This document shows, piece by piece, positions 22,690-56,046 of a stretch of DNA of 64,000 nt. Made by a program: the position numbers and the translations under genes. The notes under the pieces are model-generated. The model was not told where the DNA came from. It made no database searches and saw only the letters and a program-made list of their open reading frames with translations. Position 1 is the first letter of the stretch. Every line of letters begins with the position of its first letter. The DNA comes from Brienomyrus brachyistius (Eukaryota; Chordata; Actinopteri; Osteoglossiformes; Mormyridae): assembly GCF_023856365.1 (NCBI RefSeq), contig NC_064548.1, positions 16,726,461-16,790,460 on the forward strand. Reading direction: 5' to 3'.

Positions 22690-23755
22690 TAATCCCACCC
22701 ACTCTGTGATAATTAGGCCAATCACACTAAAATATGACTCCTCATATGATAATCCCACCGGCCAACCCTGTAGCCATGCCACAATACTGCATAGGCCATG
22801 TCATAATCCCAGTTATGTGGTAATCTCATCTTCTTTGTGAAAACCGACTTGCCTTATGATAACCTTTCAGCTGTACAATAGTCCTATCCACTGTGCAACA
22901 ACCCTGTCGAGCATATGACAATCCCACAGCCGGAGGATGATCCTGCCTGCTGTAGACTCTACTGACTGCACAACAATCCCACTAACTATATGGTAATTTC
23001 ACATCTGTATGATAGCTCTGCTGGCCATATGCCCGTCCCACAGCTGCGTGATAATCCCACCTGCTGAATGACAATCCCACATCCCGCATGCCATAAGACA
23101 CAGCCGGCCTGCTGCAAGGCAATCCTACATCCCGCCAGCCATACAACACATCCGGCCTGCTGTATGATAATCCTACATCCCACCAGCCATACAACACAGC
23201 CGGCCTGCTGTATGATAATCCCTCATCCCGCCTGTCATATGACACAGTCAGCCTGCTGCAAGGCAATCCTATATCCCGCTAACCATACGACACAGCCGGC
23301 CTGCTTTATGATAATCCTACATCTCACCAGCCATACGACACAGCCAGCCTGCTGTATGATAATCCCACATCCCGCCTGCCATGCGACACAGCCGGCCTGC
23401 TGTATGATAATCCCACATCCCGCCTGCCATGCGACACAGCCGGCCTGCTGTATGATAATCCTACATCCCACCAGCCATACGACACAGTCGGCCTGCTGTA
23501 TGATAATCCCTCATCCCGCCTGTCATATGACACAGCCGGCCTGCTGCAAGGCAATCCTACATCCCGCTAACCATACGACACAGCTGGCCTGTTGCATGAT
23601 AATCCTACATCCCACCAGCCATACGACACAGTCGGCCTGCTGTATGATAATCCCTCATCCCGCCTGTCATATGACACAGCCGGCCTGCTGCAAGGCAATC
23701 CTACATCCCGCTAACCATACGACACAGCCGTCCTGCTGCATGATAATCCCAACCA
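22690..23755 (+). repeat. 48-bp minisatellite with a degenerate left edge
   Basis: From about 23040 to 23750 units of 48 bp repeat, built on TGTATGATAATCCCACATCC followed by CGCCTGCCATGCGACACAGC and CGGCCTGC. From 22690 to about 23040 only diverged half-units (GATAATCCCAC-like) remain. A higher-order pattern is visible: variants with GCAAGGCAATCC or CCCTCATCC return in the same order near 23230, 23500 and 23650. The period divides by 3, so a 258-codon frame rich in His, Thr, Pro and Cys stays open; I treat it as spurious. Confidence 0.92.
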
Positions 23756-25296
23756 GGCTCGATTCCAGCGCCTTCTTACTTGCTGGCAGACCAAGTTCAT
23801 GCTTTGCGGAAATACCTTTCAGTATGTCTTGGAGTTGTGGGTGAAAGGTGGGCCTGGGCCAGGAAGCGTTTTAAAGCTGTTTATTTTGGCTCCATCTCCT
23901 TATGCTGGGGAGGGGGTGTAAGTATCTCGGGTCACTTGCATAATGGAGGTGCTGCTATGACTCAAAAAGAGGCAGAGGGGTGAGTTTCGGTGCTGAGGCC
24001 GCTGTTCCCAGCCAAGCACACGTGTGGGGCCGGGGGAGTGGGGGTGGGGGGGGCTGAGTTTAATTCAGACATGACTCATTTTCCCTTGTATGAAGCGATC
24101 TTTGCGTGGGATAGTGTTAGTGTACATGTTTGAATCAGGGTGGGGGGGGAGTCTGTCCACAGGGACCAGAAGGATGAGCTCTAGTGTGGGAGGTAAAATG
24201 CAGGGCCGTAGCTGTTATGTTATCGAGTACGATTGGAGGGAGGCTTAGCTGTGTCCCCCCCCCCCCCAGAAACACCTCCCGCTTTCAAAGTGACAGAGCA
24301 CAGGCGTCCTTGACCATCCTCTGACACTTAAAGGCAGCTAAACTAACCTCTGTTCATATAGATTTTACATTAAATGGCCCACTGTTTGCTTTCCTAGGAG
24401 TGAACTGGGATGGAGTGCAGTAAGATTCATGCAAATCTGAGGAAAAACCTCGTCCCTCTGCCTGCCGACACAGGACACGCAGCAGGAGAAATGCCTCGGC
24501 CCTGTTTATTCACATTTGTTTATGAATATGTTTATTCTCGTGTTGACTGCTTCCCCGCTGATGAGCCCTGTTTTCTTTTCAATTAAGCTTCTAATTGCTA
24601 AAGATAATAACAAGTCAATTAGGCCTCTGCTTGCTAAGAGAAACACAGCTGTGCTGTAATCCATGCCCGGCTGTATGATGATGTCACCCTCGCTGTGGTG
24701 TCTCTGTGTGACGCCTGTCGTCTGAAGAGGTCTTGGGGCTTGACAGAGAGATCGCAGTGAAAAAGGAGGCAGTGGGAAAAGGGCTTCCTGCTTCACTGTG
24801 GAAAAGGGGATTAATATTTTAGTAAAATGAATCCACCACTGCCAAGCTGTTACGCTCTAACAAAGTAGGAAACCAGAAAAGTTTTTAGTACAATAAAACT
24901 GCACTAATTCAGTTCCTGGTGTGTATATATAGGCAGGTGAAGTTTACCTTTATTTTAGGTCTTGTTGTCATTAGCTGTGGTGTCACAGGCAGAAACGTGT
25001 TCATTCTCCATCCAGCAGAAAATGGAGAAAACAGGAGTAACACAGCCTTAAGTGACAAAGGCTGCAGCTTAAATCTGAACATGGCTGGATGAGTCGGCTC
25101 CTGCCTCCACTCTGCTCCCACACGAACGTAATCTTACACACTCTGCACGCCCACCCCCCGCCTTCCTTTCCACGTCTTCCCTAAACCTACACTCCCGATT
25201 ACAGCTAAATCGCAACTCTTACATAGCAGCCGACTGTCAGTGTCAGCAAGCCTGGTGTCAAATATTTACCGAAATGCCTGAAAGCCACAGATAAAC
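23756..25296. other. Gene-free stretch, possible regulatory block at 24500-24700
   Basis: No exon is recognised. Poly-G and poly-C tracts occur near 24040, 24143 and 24257. Bases 24580-24625 hold three homeodomain-type TAAT/ATTA cores (CAATTAAG, CTAATTGC, CAATTAGG) within 50 bp in non-repetitive DNA. Confidence 0.35.
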
Positions 25297-25407
25297 CGTG
25301 AAACACAGTGAAGCACAGTGAAGCACAGTGAAGCACAGTGAAACACAGTGAAGCACAGTGAAGCACAGTGAAACACAGTGAAGCACAGTGAAACACAGTG
25401 AAGCACA
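25297..25407 (+). repeat. 10-bp tandem repeat, about 11 copies
   Basis: Units AAGCACAGTG and AAACACAGTG alternate with an exact 10-bp period. Confidence 0.95.
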
Positions 25408-26878
25408 TTATCTGAGCTCATGGCGAATATGGAGCTTCACTGACTGCAGGGGATCTGGGTCCCATGCCCAAGGAGGCAAAGCCCGTGATGACATGAATGT
25501 TTTTATCTGCCTACGTATAAATCATTGCTCATATTTAATTATTAATAGGCTCCATTTATCAAGTGCTATACAAGGGGAGGTCGTGGTGCACAAATAATTA
25601 AGGCTGCTTAATTGGTGATGTAATGAAGTTGAGTCTTTTTTTCTGTAATGAAAAAAGGTATGAGCTCTCAGGAGAAGGTGATGGCCAGCCTCGAGAGAGG
25701 CTGAACATCAAGACCTCTGAAGACAGAGATTTTATACTCATATCACCATGGGAAGACATGTCTTGAGGGTAGTTGGTCTCAGTCAAGTTTAAACCCTACT
25801 GTGCAATAAATCTTCATGACCTCATCCAATGCTGGCATCGCTGCCAGAGAGTGGAGTTGAACTTGGCCTGGAGAGCTTACATCTGTCTACGTAGTGGGGC
25901 TCATTGAGTGGATGCGGGTCAAGCTGTGATGTCAACCGCAATGGTTTCCCCGGTTACCTGATCTGGGCTTTTGGGGTCTAGGGGTTAACAGACCTTCACC
26001 TCTCGCCTGGATAGTGTGACCAGTTTCATCCGCAGATGGTGCCCCAGCTGTCATATGGGAAATCTCGAATATTAACACCAAGCCAAAGGAAGGTGAGCTT
26101 GCATGCTTCATTTACCATGCATATAGCTGACCCAAAGTAGTGCAAGAAAACAGAAGACCCACTCCTCAAGCTCTGGGTCCCACCACAAGAACACTCCAAC
26201 AACTACACTAGTACATCTGTTTCCCTTTCATTCCAGTGGCAAAATATATAAATTACCACCTGGGCAGGTGTTATTCACACAGAATGAGGGTACTTTTCAT
26301 GGGCTACTGCCTGCTGTTTCTGTGATTGTCCAGGTCTCACAGCAGAGCTGGAGAAAATGTGCAATATGGGAGATGTTATAAAAAAATGGCATAACAGCGC
26401 ACCAGCCGGCAGAAGCAATCGCGTTTGTTTGCAAAGAAGAGTGGTGCATGCTAAAGTCTTAAGAAGGTTTTCATGATTCTCCTCATGCCCTTGGGTTGAT
26501 TTGATCGAATGCATGAGGGGGAAGCAGAGCTTGTTAGGGCCTTTGAGATCCGCTCGTACGTTTCTGCCGCCTTTGGGAATAGCTTCTCCGGGTTTTGCAG
26601 GAGAGGCTGAAATGACGCACGACTACACCACCCCTGCAAATCTGGGAGCTGCTCATCTTGCTGTAATTTACTCTAAGAATTGCCTACGCTGTACTACCGT
26701 CTTCCCAACGTTTCTTGAAAAGTATTTGAATTGCCAACAATAACCAATAGATGTCAGTGTTCTACAAGAATATTGCAATACTATCAAATGACGTTACAAT
26801 ATTTTGTCTTTGAAGTAACTGCAGACCATAATTTGAACGTAATTCATCACTCAGTTCTATTTCTATGCAATGGTGAGT
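25408..26878. other. Gene-free stretch
   Basis: No exon or clear dispersed repeat is recognised. Confidence 0.4.
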
Positions 26879-28429
<1,551 letters not shown>

Positions 28430-29010
28430 TGCAGGTTCAGGATCAGGGGGCAGCATGTGTGCAGGGTCAGGGGGACTGTGTGTGTGCAAGTTCAGGATCA
28501 GGGGGACTGTGTGAGTGCAGGTTCAGGATCAGGGGGACTGTGTGTGTGTAGGTTCATGATCAGGAGGACTGTGTGTGCGTGCAGGTTCAGGATCAGGGGG
28601 ACTGTGTGTGTGCAGGTTCAGGATCAGGGGGACTGTGTGTGCGTGCAGGTTTAGGATCAGGGGGACTGTGTGTGTGCAGGTTCAGGATCAGGGGGACTGT
28701 GTGTGTGCAGGTTCAGGATCAGGGGGGCTGTGTGTGTAGATTCAGGATCAGGGGGACTGTGTGTGTGCAAGTTCAGGATCAGGGGGGCTGTGTGTGTAGG
28801 TTCAGGATCAGGGGGACTGTGTGTGTGCAAGTTCAGGATCAGGGGGACTGTGTGTGTGCAGGTTCAGGATCATGAGGACTTTGTGTGTGCAGGTACAGGA
28901 TTGGGGGACTGTGTGTGTGCGCAGGTACAGGATTGGGGGACTGTGTGTGTGCAGGTTCAGGATCAGGGGGACTGTTTGTGTATGTGCAGGTTCAGGATCA
29001 AGGGGACAGG
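28430..29010 (+). repeat. About 31-bp GT/G-rich minisatellite
   Basis: Tandem units of GTGTGTGTGCAGGTTCAGGA followed by TCAGGGGGACT. Most are 31 bp with 28- and 33-bp variants, about 18 copies. G-runs of five recur every unit on the + strand. Frames along it (Cys-Val-Gln-rich) are by-products; one runs on into unique sequence to 29425. Confidence 0.93.
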
Positions 29011-31781
29011 ACATGTGCAGTTTCAGTGGGTTGCTCTTCCAGCACAGCCGGCCCCCCTCTGGGAGGCCCAGCCAGCCGTGACCAATCCACGGGGAAGGCT
29101 GAACATGGACACACGGCTGGAAGTAGCCACAGACTGGGGACATGTGTTCCAGGCTCCGCTAAACGTCTGTTGGAGGCAGACAACAGACAGGAAGTTGTTT
29201 ATGAATTTGTCGCGGCTGCTGGATGACAGGACGACACCTGCCGCAAACGTGAGCCTTTACAGCAGGCCACTTACACAGCCGAGTGGAGCTGGGACTGAAG
29301 GAGCGGGCAGATCGGTGCATGCGGGGGAAACGACTGGCAAAAAGGATCTAATGTTTATTCATACAAGCAGAATAATAGCAATGTCTGCAGAATATTTGAT
29401 TGGCAGAAGCCGATGTGAAGAATAACTACTCTTATGGTGTATGTACCTTCAGACCCCAATTTAGGCAAAATTTAAGACAATTTCAGGATGCTATAGAAAA
29501 AAAAATCTTTGGAATATGCAACAAAGAATCATTGAGATATGGCCTATTTCAGTGGTCTCAATAATGCCTTCATTTCAACTGTGTATTATGTCATTAGTGA
29601 TTTTATGAATACTTCTCCTCAGTGCTACACTTCTTATACAAACCTCAGGTTGTCATGCCAACAGGCACGGAGCTGAAGACTGAACACTTCACATCCTTCA
29701 AAACGGGATTCTGGGGAATTGTGACATCCATGTGGTCTTCAGAAATTTCAACACAAGAATGAATCCAACCTTCTATATGGGGACTCTAATGATCTTATTG
29801 TCTCTGTTCATGTTTAAACCACACCCCTCGTGTCATTAATGAAAAATAGCAAGGCCGGAGAGAATAATAGCGAGATATTGTTCAGGATAACAGCAGTCAT
29901 ATTCTGAAGGTGAGCTTACTCAATTTACATTAAGGAAATATTTATATTACCAGAGCGGGATAGTATTAATCAACAGTGGCACTAGTGGCAGTTACAGAGT
30001 ATCATTAATTCTTCCTTGTGCCTTTCTTAAAATAGAGAAAGGTGCTGAGCTTTACTGGAGTGAGATGTGCTTGTCGTCCATAAGAACTAACTATCTCACA
30101 TAGGGATAGTCAGCTAGACTCTGGCATGAAAAGGATTTTGTTTCTTAGAAGGAAGGAATATTCCAGTAAGTAAATCAGAAAACAGACCGGAGGTTTCGCC
30201 AGACGTAATGTCACTGAAGCCTTTGGGAAAGTTGGTGTTCGGTGTGCGAATCAGAAACCTGATGAGATGGGGCACCTTTAATAAAACCGTCTGTTTAAAC
30301 AGATAGGGTCTTGTGAAGCACATAAAAGCAATTCAGTGTCATAGGAGTGAATTTACCGTGTACTCCTCAACATGCATCTTCAGTGAAAAAAAGCAATTAT
30401 CAAACTGGGATTTTATTATTAATAATAATAATAATAATAATAATATATATATTTCTTTCAATTAACATTTTAGATACAGAAAAACAAAAGAACCAAAAAC
30501 AAAAAAGACAGAACTTTAACCCTTAACCTTTAGTCTCTGTCCCGTGAAAGTGCCTATATACTGATGTGCTATATAATAGTATTATTATTGAAATGGTTTG
30601 TCAAACAATTATCCATTCAGTTTGGAAAATTCAAACATTGGTTTTATGAGTGCTGCTCGATTGTCATCATATTTTTTTTCATTTCAATATATATTTAATT
30701 TCTACCTTGGCGTCTTCATAAAACACACAACCAACTTTAACCAGGCATATAAACTAAAAAAAAAAAAAATACAAAAGTCATATTCATACAACAAAAGGAG
30801 CCTCTTGATAAATCTGTCTCCTCCGCTGAGGGAACGATTTTGTGCTGCTTTACGTTTCTCATAGATTTGTTTGTGTTGCATAATTCTGGTCTGAATGTGA
30901 ATTTTATTCAGTCGGTCACTGAGATAAACCACCTCAGACCTCCTCTTGGGAGGCGCTTGGTATTTCATCAACCAAAAGGCACAACTGTGCTAGAACACTG
31001 GTCTTTTTGTGATAATGAAGAGCAGAATATCACTTTGGGCCAGCTAGTGAACAATCTCCGCCACTTCCTGTTGAGCCCTTCATACCTACCCAGCATGGAT
31101 CAAAGTAGCAGAGCATCAGATGAACCATACTTGATGAAACTTCTGCAATGTCCCTAATGCCCAACAGGGTCATTAGATAACATTCATTCTATATATTTAG
31201 AGGGACATCACTTAAGACAAGAAAATAATTGCAAAACATAGGATATATGTTAAAACATTTGTTTAAAAGGGCTAGAATTTAGCTTGATCTGTTAAGCACA
31301 TGGTAGTTTGAGTTAAACATTTCTCTTATGCACAAAAATAATTTAGATAATAGTATGTATTCTCTTAAGATCTGAAAGCTTAATCACCACCCTGCTCATC
31401 CTTATTTATATATAAGATTGTTAGCATGTTTTTATTATGCATAAAGGGTTTTTTTGTTTTTAGTTTTTTAGGAAATAAACACATGAATTGATTTCCTTTA
31501 GGGACATCATGAGCATGGCGATGCGACAACTTCAACAGCCTCAACAGTAACCAACCACGTTGCTTTCAGTGTAGAGTATCTTAAGTATATAATAGGGAGT
31601 TTAGCTTTGGTGTTTTAAAAGCTTTAAAAGTCAGCGCCATCCTTAAGATGAACACCTGCTTTCTCATCATGCCAACCGATGACTTGGCGATAAATTTTGT
31701 CAAATCACAAGCTTGCAGAAGAAAAGCCTGCAATAAAACAGCAATGGAGTGAAGAGCACTTTCTTTGCTCAGGTAGCACAC
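29011..31781. other. Gene-free stretch
   Basis: AT-rich DNA with a short (TAA)n tract at about 30418-30444. No exon is recognised. Some could be the distal 3' untranslated region of il1rapl1, but nothing marks it. Confidence 0.35.
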
Positions 31782-32191
31782 GGTAACACTTTACTTAACG
31801 GGGCACAAATACTTACTAATAACTCAGTTAATATTGAAGATTAAATTCTGAACAAATCATGAACAAATGCAGTTGCTTCTTGAGATATAATATGTGTCAT
31901 GATTCATTAACGATGAACAAACATGAGATCAGTATTTCACTTGTGGTATTCATTCATACTTGTTCCTTCAGTAGTTCCTTAGTAGTTCCTTCAGTAATTC
32001 ACAAAGGTTTACAGAATTAATAGATATAGTAACAAATATAGTAACTGCTTGAGATAAAACATGCGTCACGATTCATTAATGATGAATTAACATGAGATCA
32101 GTGTGTAACCAAGACTTAGTTTGTGGTTAATTTACACATAAGTAATAGAATAATATTATATTATTTGAGCCCCGGCATGTAAAGTGATACC
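31782..32191. mobile_element. MITE-like element with GTAACACTTTAC ends
   Basis: Left end GGTAACACTTTACTT; right end GTAAAGTGATACC, its near-perfect reverse complement. Inside are internal repeats: ATGAGATCAGT, CATGATTCATTAACGATGAA and CACGATTCATTAATGATGAA occur twice. The length of about 410 bp and absence of a coding frame fit a non-autonomous DNA transposon. This end sequence is common in fish genomes. Confidence 0.75.
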
Positions 32192-33764
32192 TACCACACT
32201 TTCTTCGCTAAGGTTTGGGTTAAACATCTCGCTTAATCCTGAGGCATGTGGTCATACAATGGATGACTTAGAAGGTCTGAGGTAACACCGAGAAAGGTGC
32301 TGTAGACACCTAAAGACAGTGACATTTTCGGCAGGGTGTGAGAATGTACGGTTGCTCCTTTCAGATTGGAGGTAAGCGCATGAACGCACGGATACTGGAT
32401 TCCAGACCTTAAAGACCCACTTTCCGTCGAAGGACAGTGAGGCAGACTGGCGGTAAGTGTACGTACGAGCAGATGCTAGGTTTCACACCTTAGAGTAAAG
32501 ACACACTTTCCATAGAGGAGCAGGGAGGCACTAAGGAGAGGTCAAGGATTTTAATGTCCAGTGAGAAATAATGAAGAAAACTAAGCTTTTTCTAAGATAT
32601 TCTCTCCAAATGTCAGTCGTATATAATGACACCTTCAAAGGTGGGGAAAAGAGGAAACTAACAAACACAAAGTTATGTATTTCTGTCCCAAATTCTGATT
32701 TAATTTGTGAAAAATAACTCTTAGGCTTTAAAATAATATTTCGAGAACTTGACTGAAACATTGGAACACATGTAATTTAATTTAGCAGAAATCATGACGT
32801 TCTGTTCTCTTCAGTGCACCGCAGCGGCAGATCTCTCAGCCAGGCTTCCAGATCTACACCTTTATCTCTTATTTTTCATTCATTCACTCATGTGCAATGA
32901 TAGGTGAGTAAAGATGACTTTCCAAACAATTCTTCCATTATAAAAATATACTTTTTTTCTTTTAAAATAATTTACAGTTTTTTTTTTTTTTTATGGTGAG
33001 ACATTTCACTATCAAGCTAAACAGCAAGGCTGCTGTCTAACAGAAAAAAATATATTGAGATTGACGGAGCCATTGCTGGGAATTACAGCTCCTCCATTCA
33101 CTCCAGCTAGTCCTTTCGCTCAGGAGAAAAGACTACTGTCAACCTTCTATACCTTTTGCATAATCTATTTTAAGTGTCAATATACATACCTTACACAGGC
33201 CAACAAAAAAGAAGGAGAAATGACGTCGCTCCTTTGAATCAAACATCGGTACCTCCAGACAAGCCCGAGAAAGTGTTAAAAAAGTCTTAAACTACACAAA
33301 GTCAAGATACAAAATACAGCAATCCAGTCTAATTACCATACAGACTTTCTGAATTTATATTCGAATTAAAAACAAAACCGAAGCAGAAACGAACTGGAAA
33401 CATTGGATACTGAATAAAAAAAAAAAAGTTATTATTGGTAACCAAAAAAAAGAAAAAAACAAACAAAAAAAAAACAGGAAGACATTGATGCTACAAAGAA
33501 ATATATGTACAAGACCCTGTTTTCCTGGTAAGTGTGCATGTATCAGCACATGTGTGGGCGGTTTTTAATAGGCAGTTTCCTTTTGTATGAGTATCCTTCA
33601 GTTTTCCAGTCTCTTCCCTGCCCGGATTTTCCCCTGTCTATCAGAGATTTAGTTCAGCAGCAGCAGCAGCGGCGATCAGGGTCCAGGCACCGCGAACCAC
33701 CCCACGGAGGTCCGTGTCGTGCAAGCCGCCTCACGCAGAACCGATTCCTGGGTCACCGGCGCCG
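32192..33764. other. 3' flank of il1rapl1
   Basis: AT-rich. Bases of about 32353-32530 hold two diverged tandem copies of an 80-90-bp unit (GGTAAGCGCATGAACG... and GGTAAGTGTACGTACG..., each with ACTTTCC and AGGCA ends). On the minus strand, just past the il1rapl1 stop, there is a (CTG)5 tract (33655-33669). No further exon is recognised. Confidence 0.45.
33564..33569 (-). promoter_or_regulatory. Possible poly(A) signal of il1rapl1
   Basis: Minus-strand ATTAAA about 200 bases after the stop codon. It is the nearest variant signal; the true 3' end cannot be fixed from sequence alone. Confidence 0.25.
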
Positions 33765-53696
<19,932 letters not shown>

Positions 53697-54892
53697 CTGT
53701 GGGGGAAAAAGAAAATGCACAAGAGGTCACTTCCGGCCTACGCTTCATGCCTCCGTGTTTCGCTTGCCGATGGCTGGAGCATCACCGACACGAAGCCCCG
53801 CAGCATGACTCAGCCTCCTTCATACAGCTGTCTTTCTACAAAGCAAATTACCTTCATGTGCTACACCAGGCACTGATGTCTCCAGCCTCAACAGAATCCA
53901 GCCTGAGACACACCCACCACCCTCAATGGCAGAGATTATCTGCTCAACACCCAGACCCTCACTTTGGCACATTCAGGTCACTATTAATTCCCCTGTACCA
54001 TTCCGTCAGCTTCACTATTCATACATTATTCATCTGGTATGAAAATGGTGATCAGCGGGATGGTAACCATTTCCAAATGGGCGGAAATTTTGCCCCAACC
54101 ACAGTACGATGCAATCATCCCAAAAGAGATATGTAACTAAGGTTTGATTTTCCCAAAGGTATTTACATTTTCTGGGCTTTTAAGCAGGGGTTTCTGCAGT
54201 AAGAAAATGGCATTCATTTCACATACATGAATTCATTTCACATATATTAATCATTTCACATAAGTCTTAGACTTGGAGACATTGCATTAGGATCTCTTAT
54301 GAGTTCAGTAATCAACAGTATTGGCACATGAATTCAGTAACATGGGCAGTTACTTTCAGAAGAAATGAACCAAAGGTTTTATATTGTAACATGGACAGGT
54401 TTTTACACCGAAGCGAACATTGTTATTTCAGCACCATGGATAGATCCACACCCGGATGTAAAGCCTCGGGAATTCAAAACCATGGACAGCTCTACTCAGG
54501 CTCAAGCATTTTGAATTTCAAGATTCAAAACTGAAGAGTTTATTTGTCATGTGCACAGAAAACAGGCAGCTCCACTACGCAGTGAAAATCTTATTCTACA
54601 CGTCCTTCCGCTAAACACAGATTAACACAAAAATAAAAAATTTAACGTGCACACACAGCAACAACTCAGGTGCATGTGCAGATACATGATTCACATATAG
54701 TAATACAATTTTCATTTATCACAGCAAAGGTTTAGTTTAATGTCATATGTGGATTATCAGGACCACAGGAGCCCAGAGTTACATAAGTCAGGTCATGGCG
54801 TGGCTCAGTACTGCAACATGAGCAGCAACTTCTCTACCTTCATATCATTGTAAAACAGCAATAAAAGATACTGGCTTAAATGACAAAATTAA

Positions 54893-55060
54893 ATGATAAT
54901 GAGACAAGGACACAGCGGTTCAGCCGGTAGAGCTGCAGACTTACACCGTCCTGGGCTGCAAACCCACCTGCAGCGTGGCATTTGTGCAGTTTGTATGTCC
55001 TTCTTGTATTTGTGCAGGATTACCCTGGAGACTGTAGTTTCCTCCCATAGACCTAAAACA
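54893..55060 (+). mobile_element. SINE-like fragment
   Basis: GGTTCAGCCGGTAGAGCTGC resembles a tRNA-type A-box head, followed by GCAAACCCACCTGCAGCGTG and a TTTGTATGTCCTTCTTGTAT body. It is diverged and is joined directly to the fold-back element that follows. Confidence 0.45.
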
Positions 55061-55186
55061 GTATTTCTTAACCCGGTCCTCAGGGACCAACAGACAGTCT
55101 ACGCTTTCTGCTCCTTCCCAGCTCCCAGGAAAGGGAGCAAAAACATGGACTGTCTGTGGGTCCCCGAGGACCAGATTTGGAAGTAC
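55061..55186. mobile_element. Fold-back MITE, about 126 bp
   Basis: Left half TTAACCCGGTCCTCAGGGAC, then CAGACAGTCTACGC; the right half returns GGACTGTCTGTGGGTCCCCG and AGGACCAGATTTGG. It is a diverged sister of the element at 52187-52332. Confidence 0.8.
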
Positions 55187-55970
55187 TGACCCAAAGCATG
55201 CCGTCAGGCACGCCGCCATTTCGAAATCACCCGTGTTGTTGAGTATTTGCTCCGCATTGGCTCTGGCATCCAGTCACATAGAAGATGTACGAATGGATGA
55301 GAAATGTAAATATAAACATTGACTGTGCATGTTCCCATAAGGGCAACACGAATGCCTGCTTCATACAAGGCTGACTCCTTCACGAAGGACATATTCCGGC
55401 CCTTTCTGAGTAAAATGGGGTAATCCGCAGCCCTAGCAATGTCACTTTGATCAAAAAAAAAGAAAGAAAAAAAAAAAACAGCATCTATTTGCCATGTGGA
55501 TTCTTGCCATCGCTGGCGATGTCAGGTGCAGCCTGACAGTGAGATACAAAATGGTCAAGGGCAGTCGAGCGGTGCAGAGCAGATCCTGGACATGGCAGAG
55601 CAGCTCCGTGGAAAAGGGGCACGTCATAGTGTGGGAGGCCTGGCCTTACTCACACATATCGTCACATATATGCTTGCCGTATACTTATTACAATATATAC
55701 ACTATTATTACAGTATTGTAATGTGCTACGTTTGTCTAAGCTAAAGAACTGATTATTGGCATTATAAGAACTATATAAGTCTCCATGCACAATCTGGAAC
55801 CCATGCCCAAACCCACAATCCAGAGCAACCCCTCTTTGCATCCGGGTCAGCCACTCCCCCCCACTGAACCGCAGCAATGCACAGCCTAATAGACATGTCT
55901 TCCCGTGACTGGCAGTGTGATTGGTAGCTGCATTTCCGTGCACGATGAACAGTTGGGTACAGTATATATA

Positions 55971-56046
55971 TTCCTGGGCCAAAAAAATGGGCCAAAGCTT
56001 AATTTTGTGCATTTAGGGTTTGCCCCATTTTTTTTTCCAGGAGTGT
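55971..56046. mobile_element. Small hairpin MITE, about 76 bp
   Basis: TTCCTGGGCCAAAAAAATGG and the reverse complement of the right end (CCATTTTTTTTTCCAGGAGT) pair over about 25 bp around a short loop. It is a compact fold-back element without coding capacity. Confidence 0.7.

Noticed and set aside
22690..23755. Regularly repeated array considered as a CRISPR array
   Set aside because: Units are head-to-tail with no unique spacers, no cas genes, and the window is vertebrate.
23068..23844. 258-codon His/Thr/Pro/Cys-rich frame
   Set aside because: Product of the 48-bp minisatellite, with several overlapping antisense frames also open; no start context or splice evidence.
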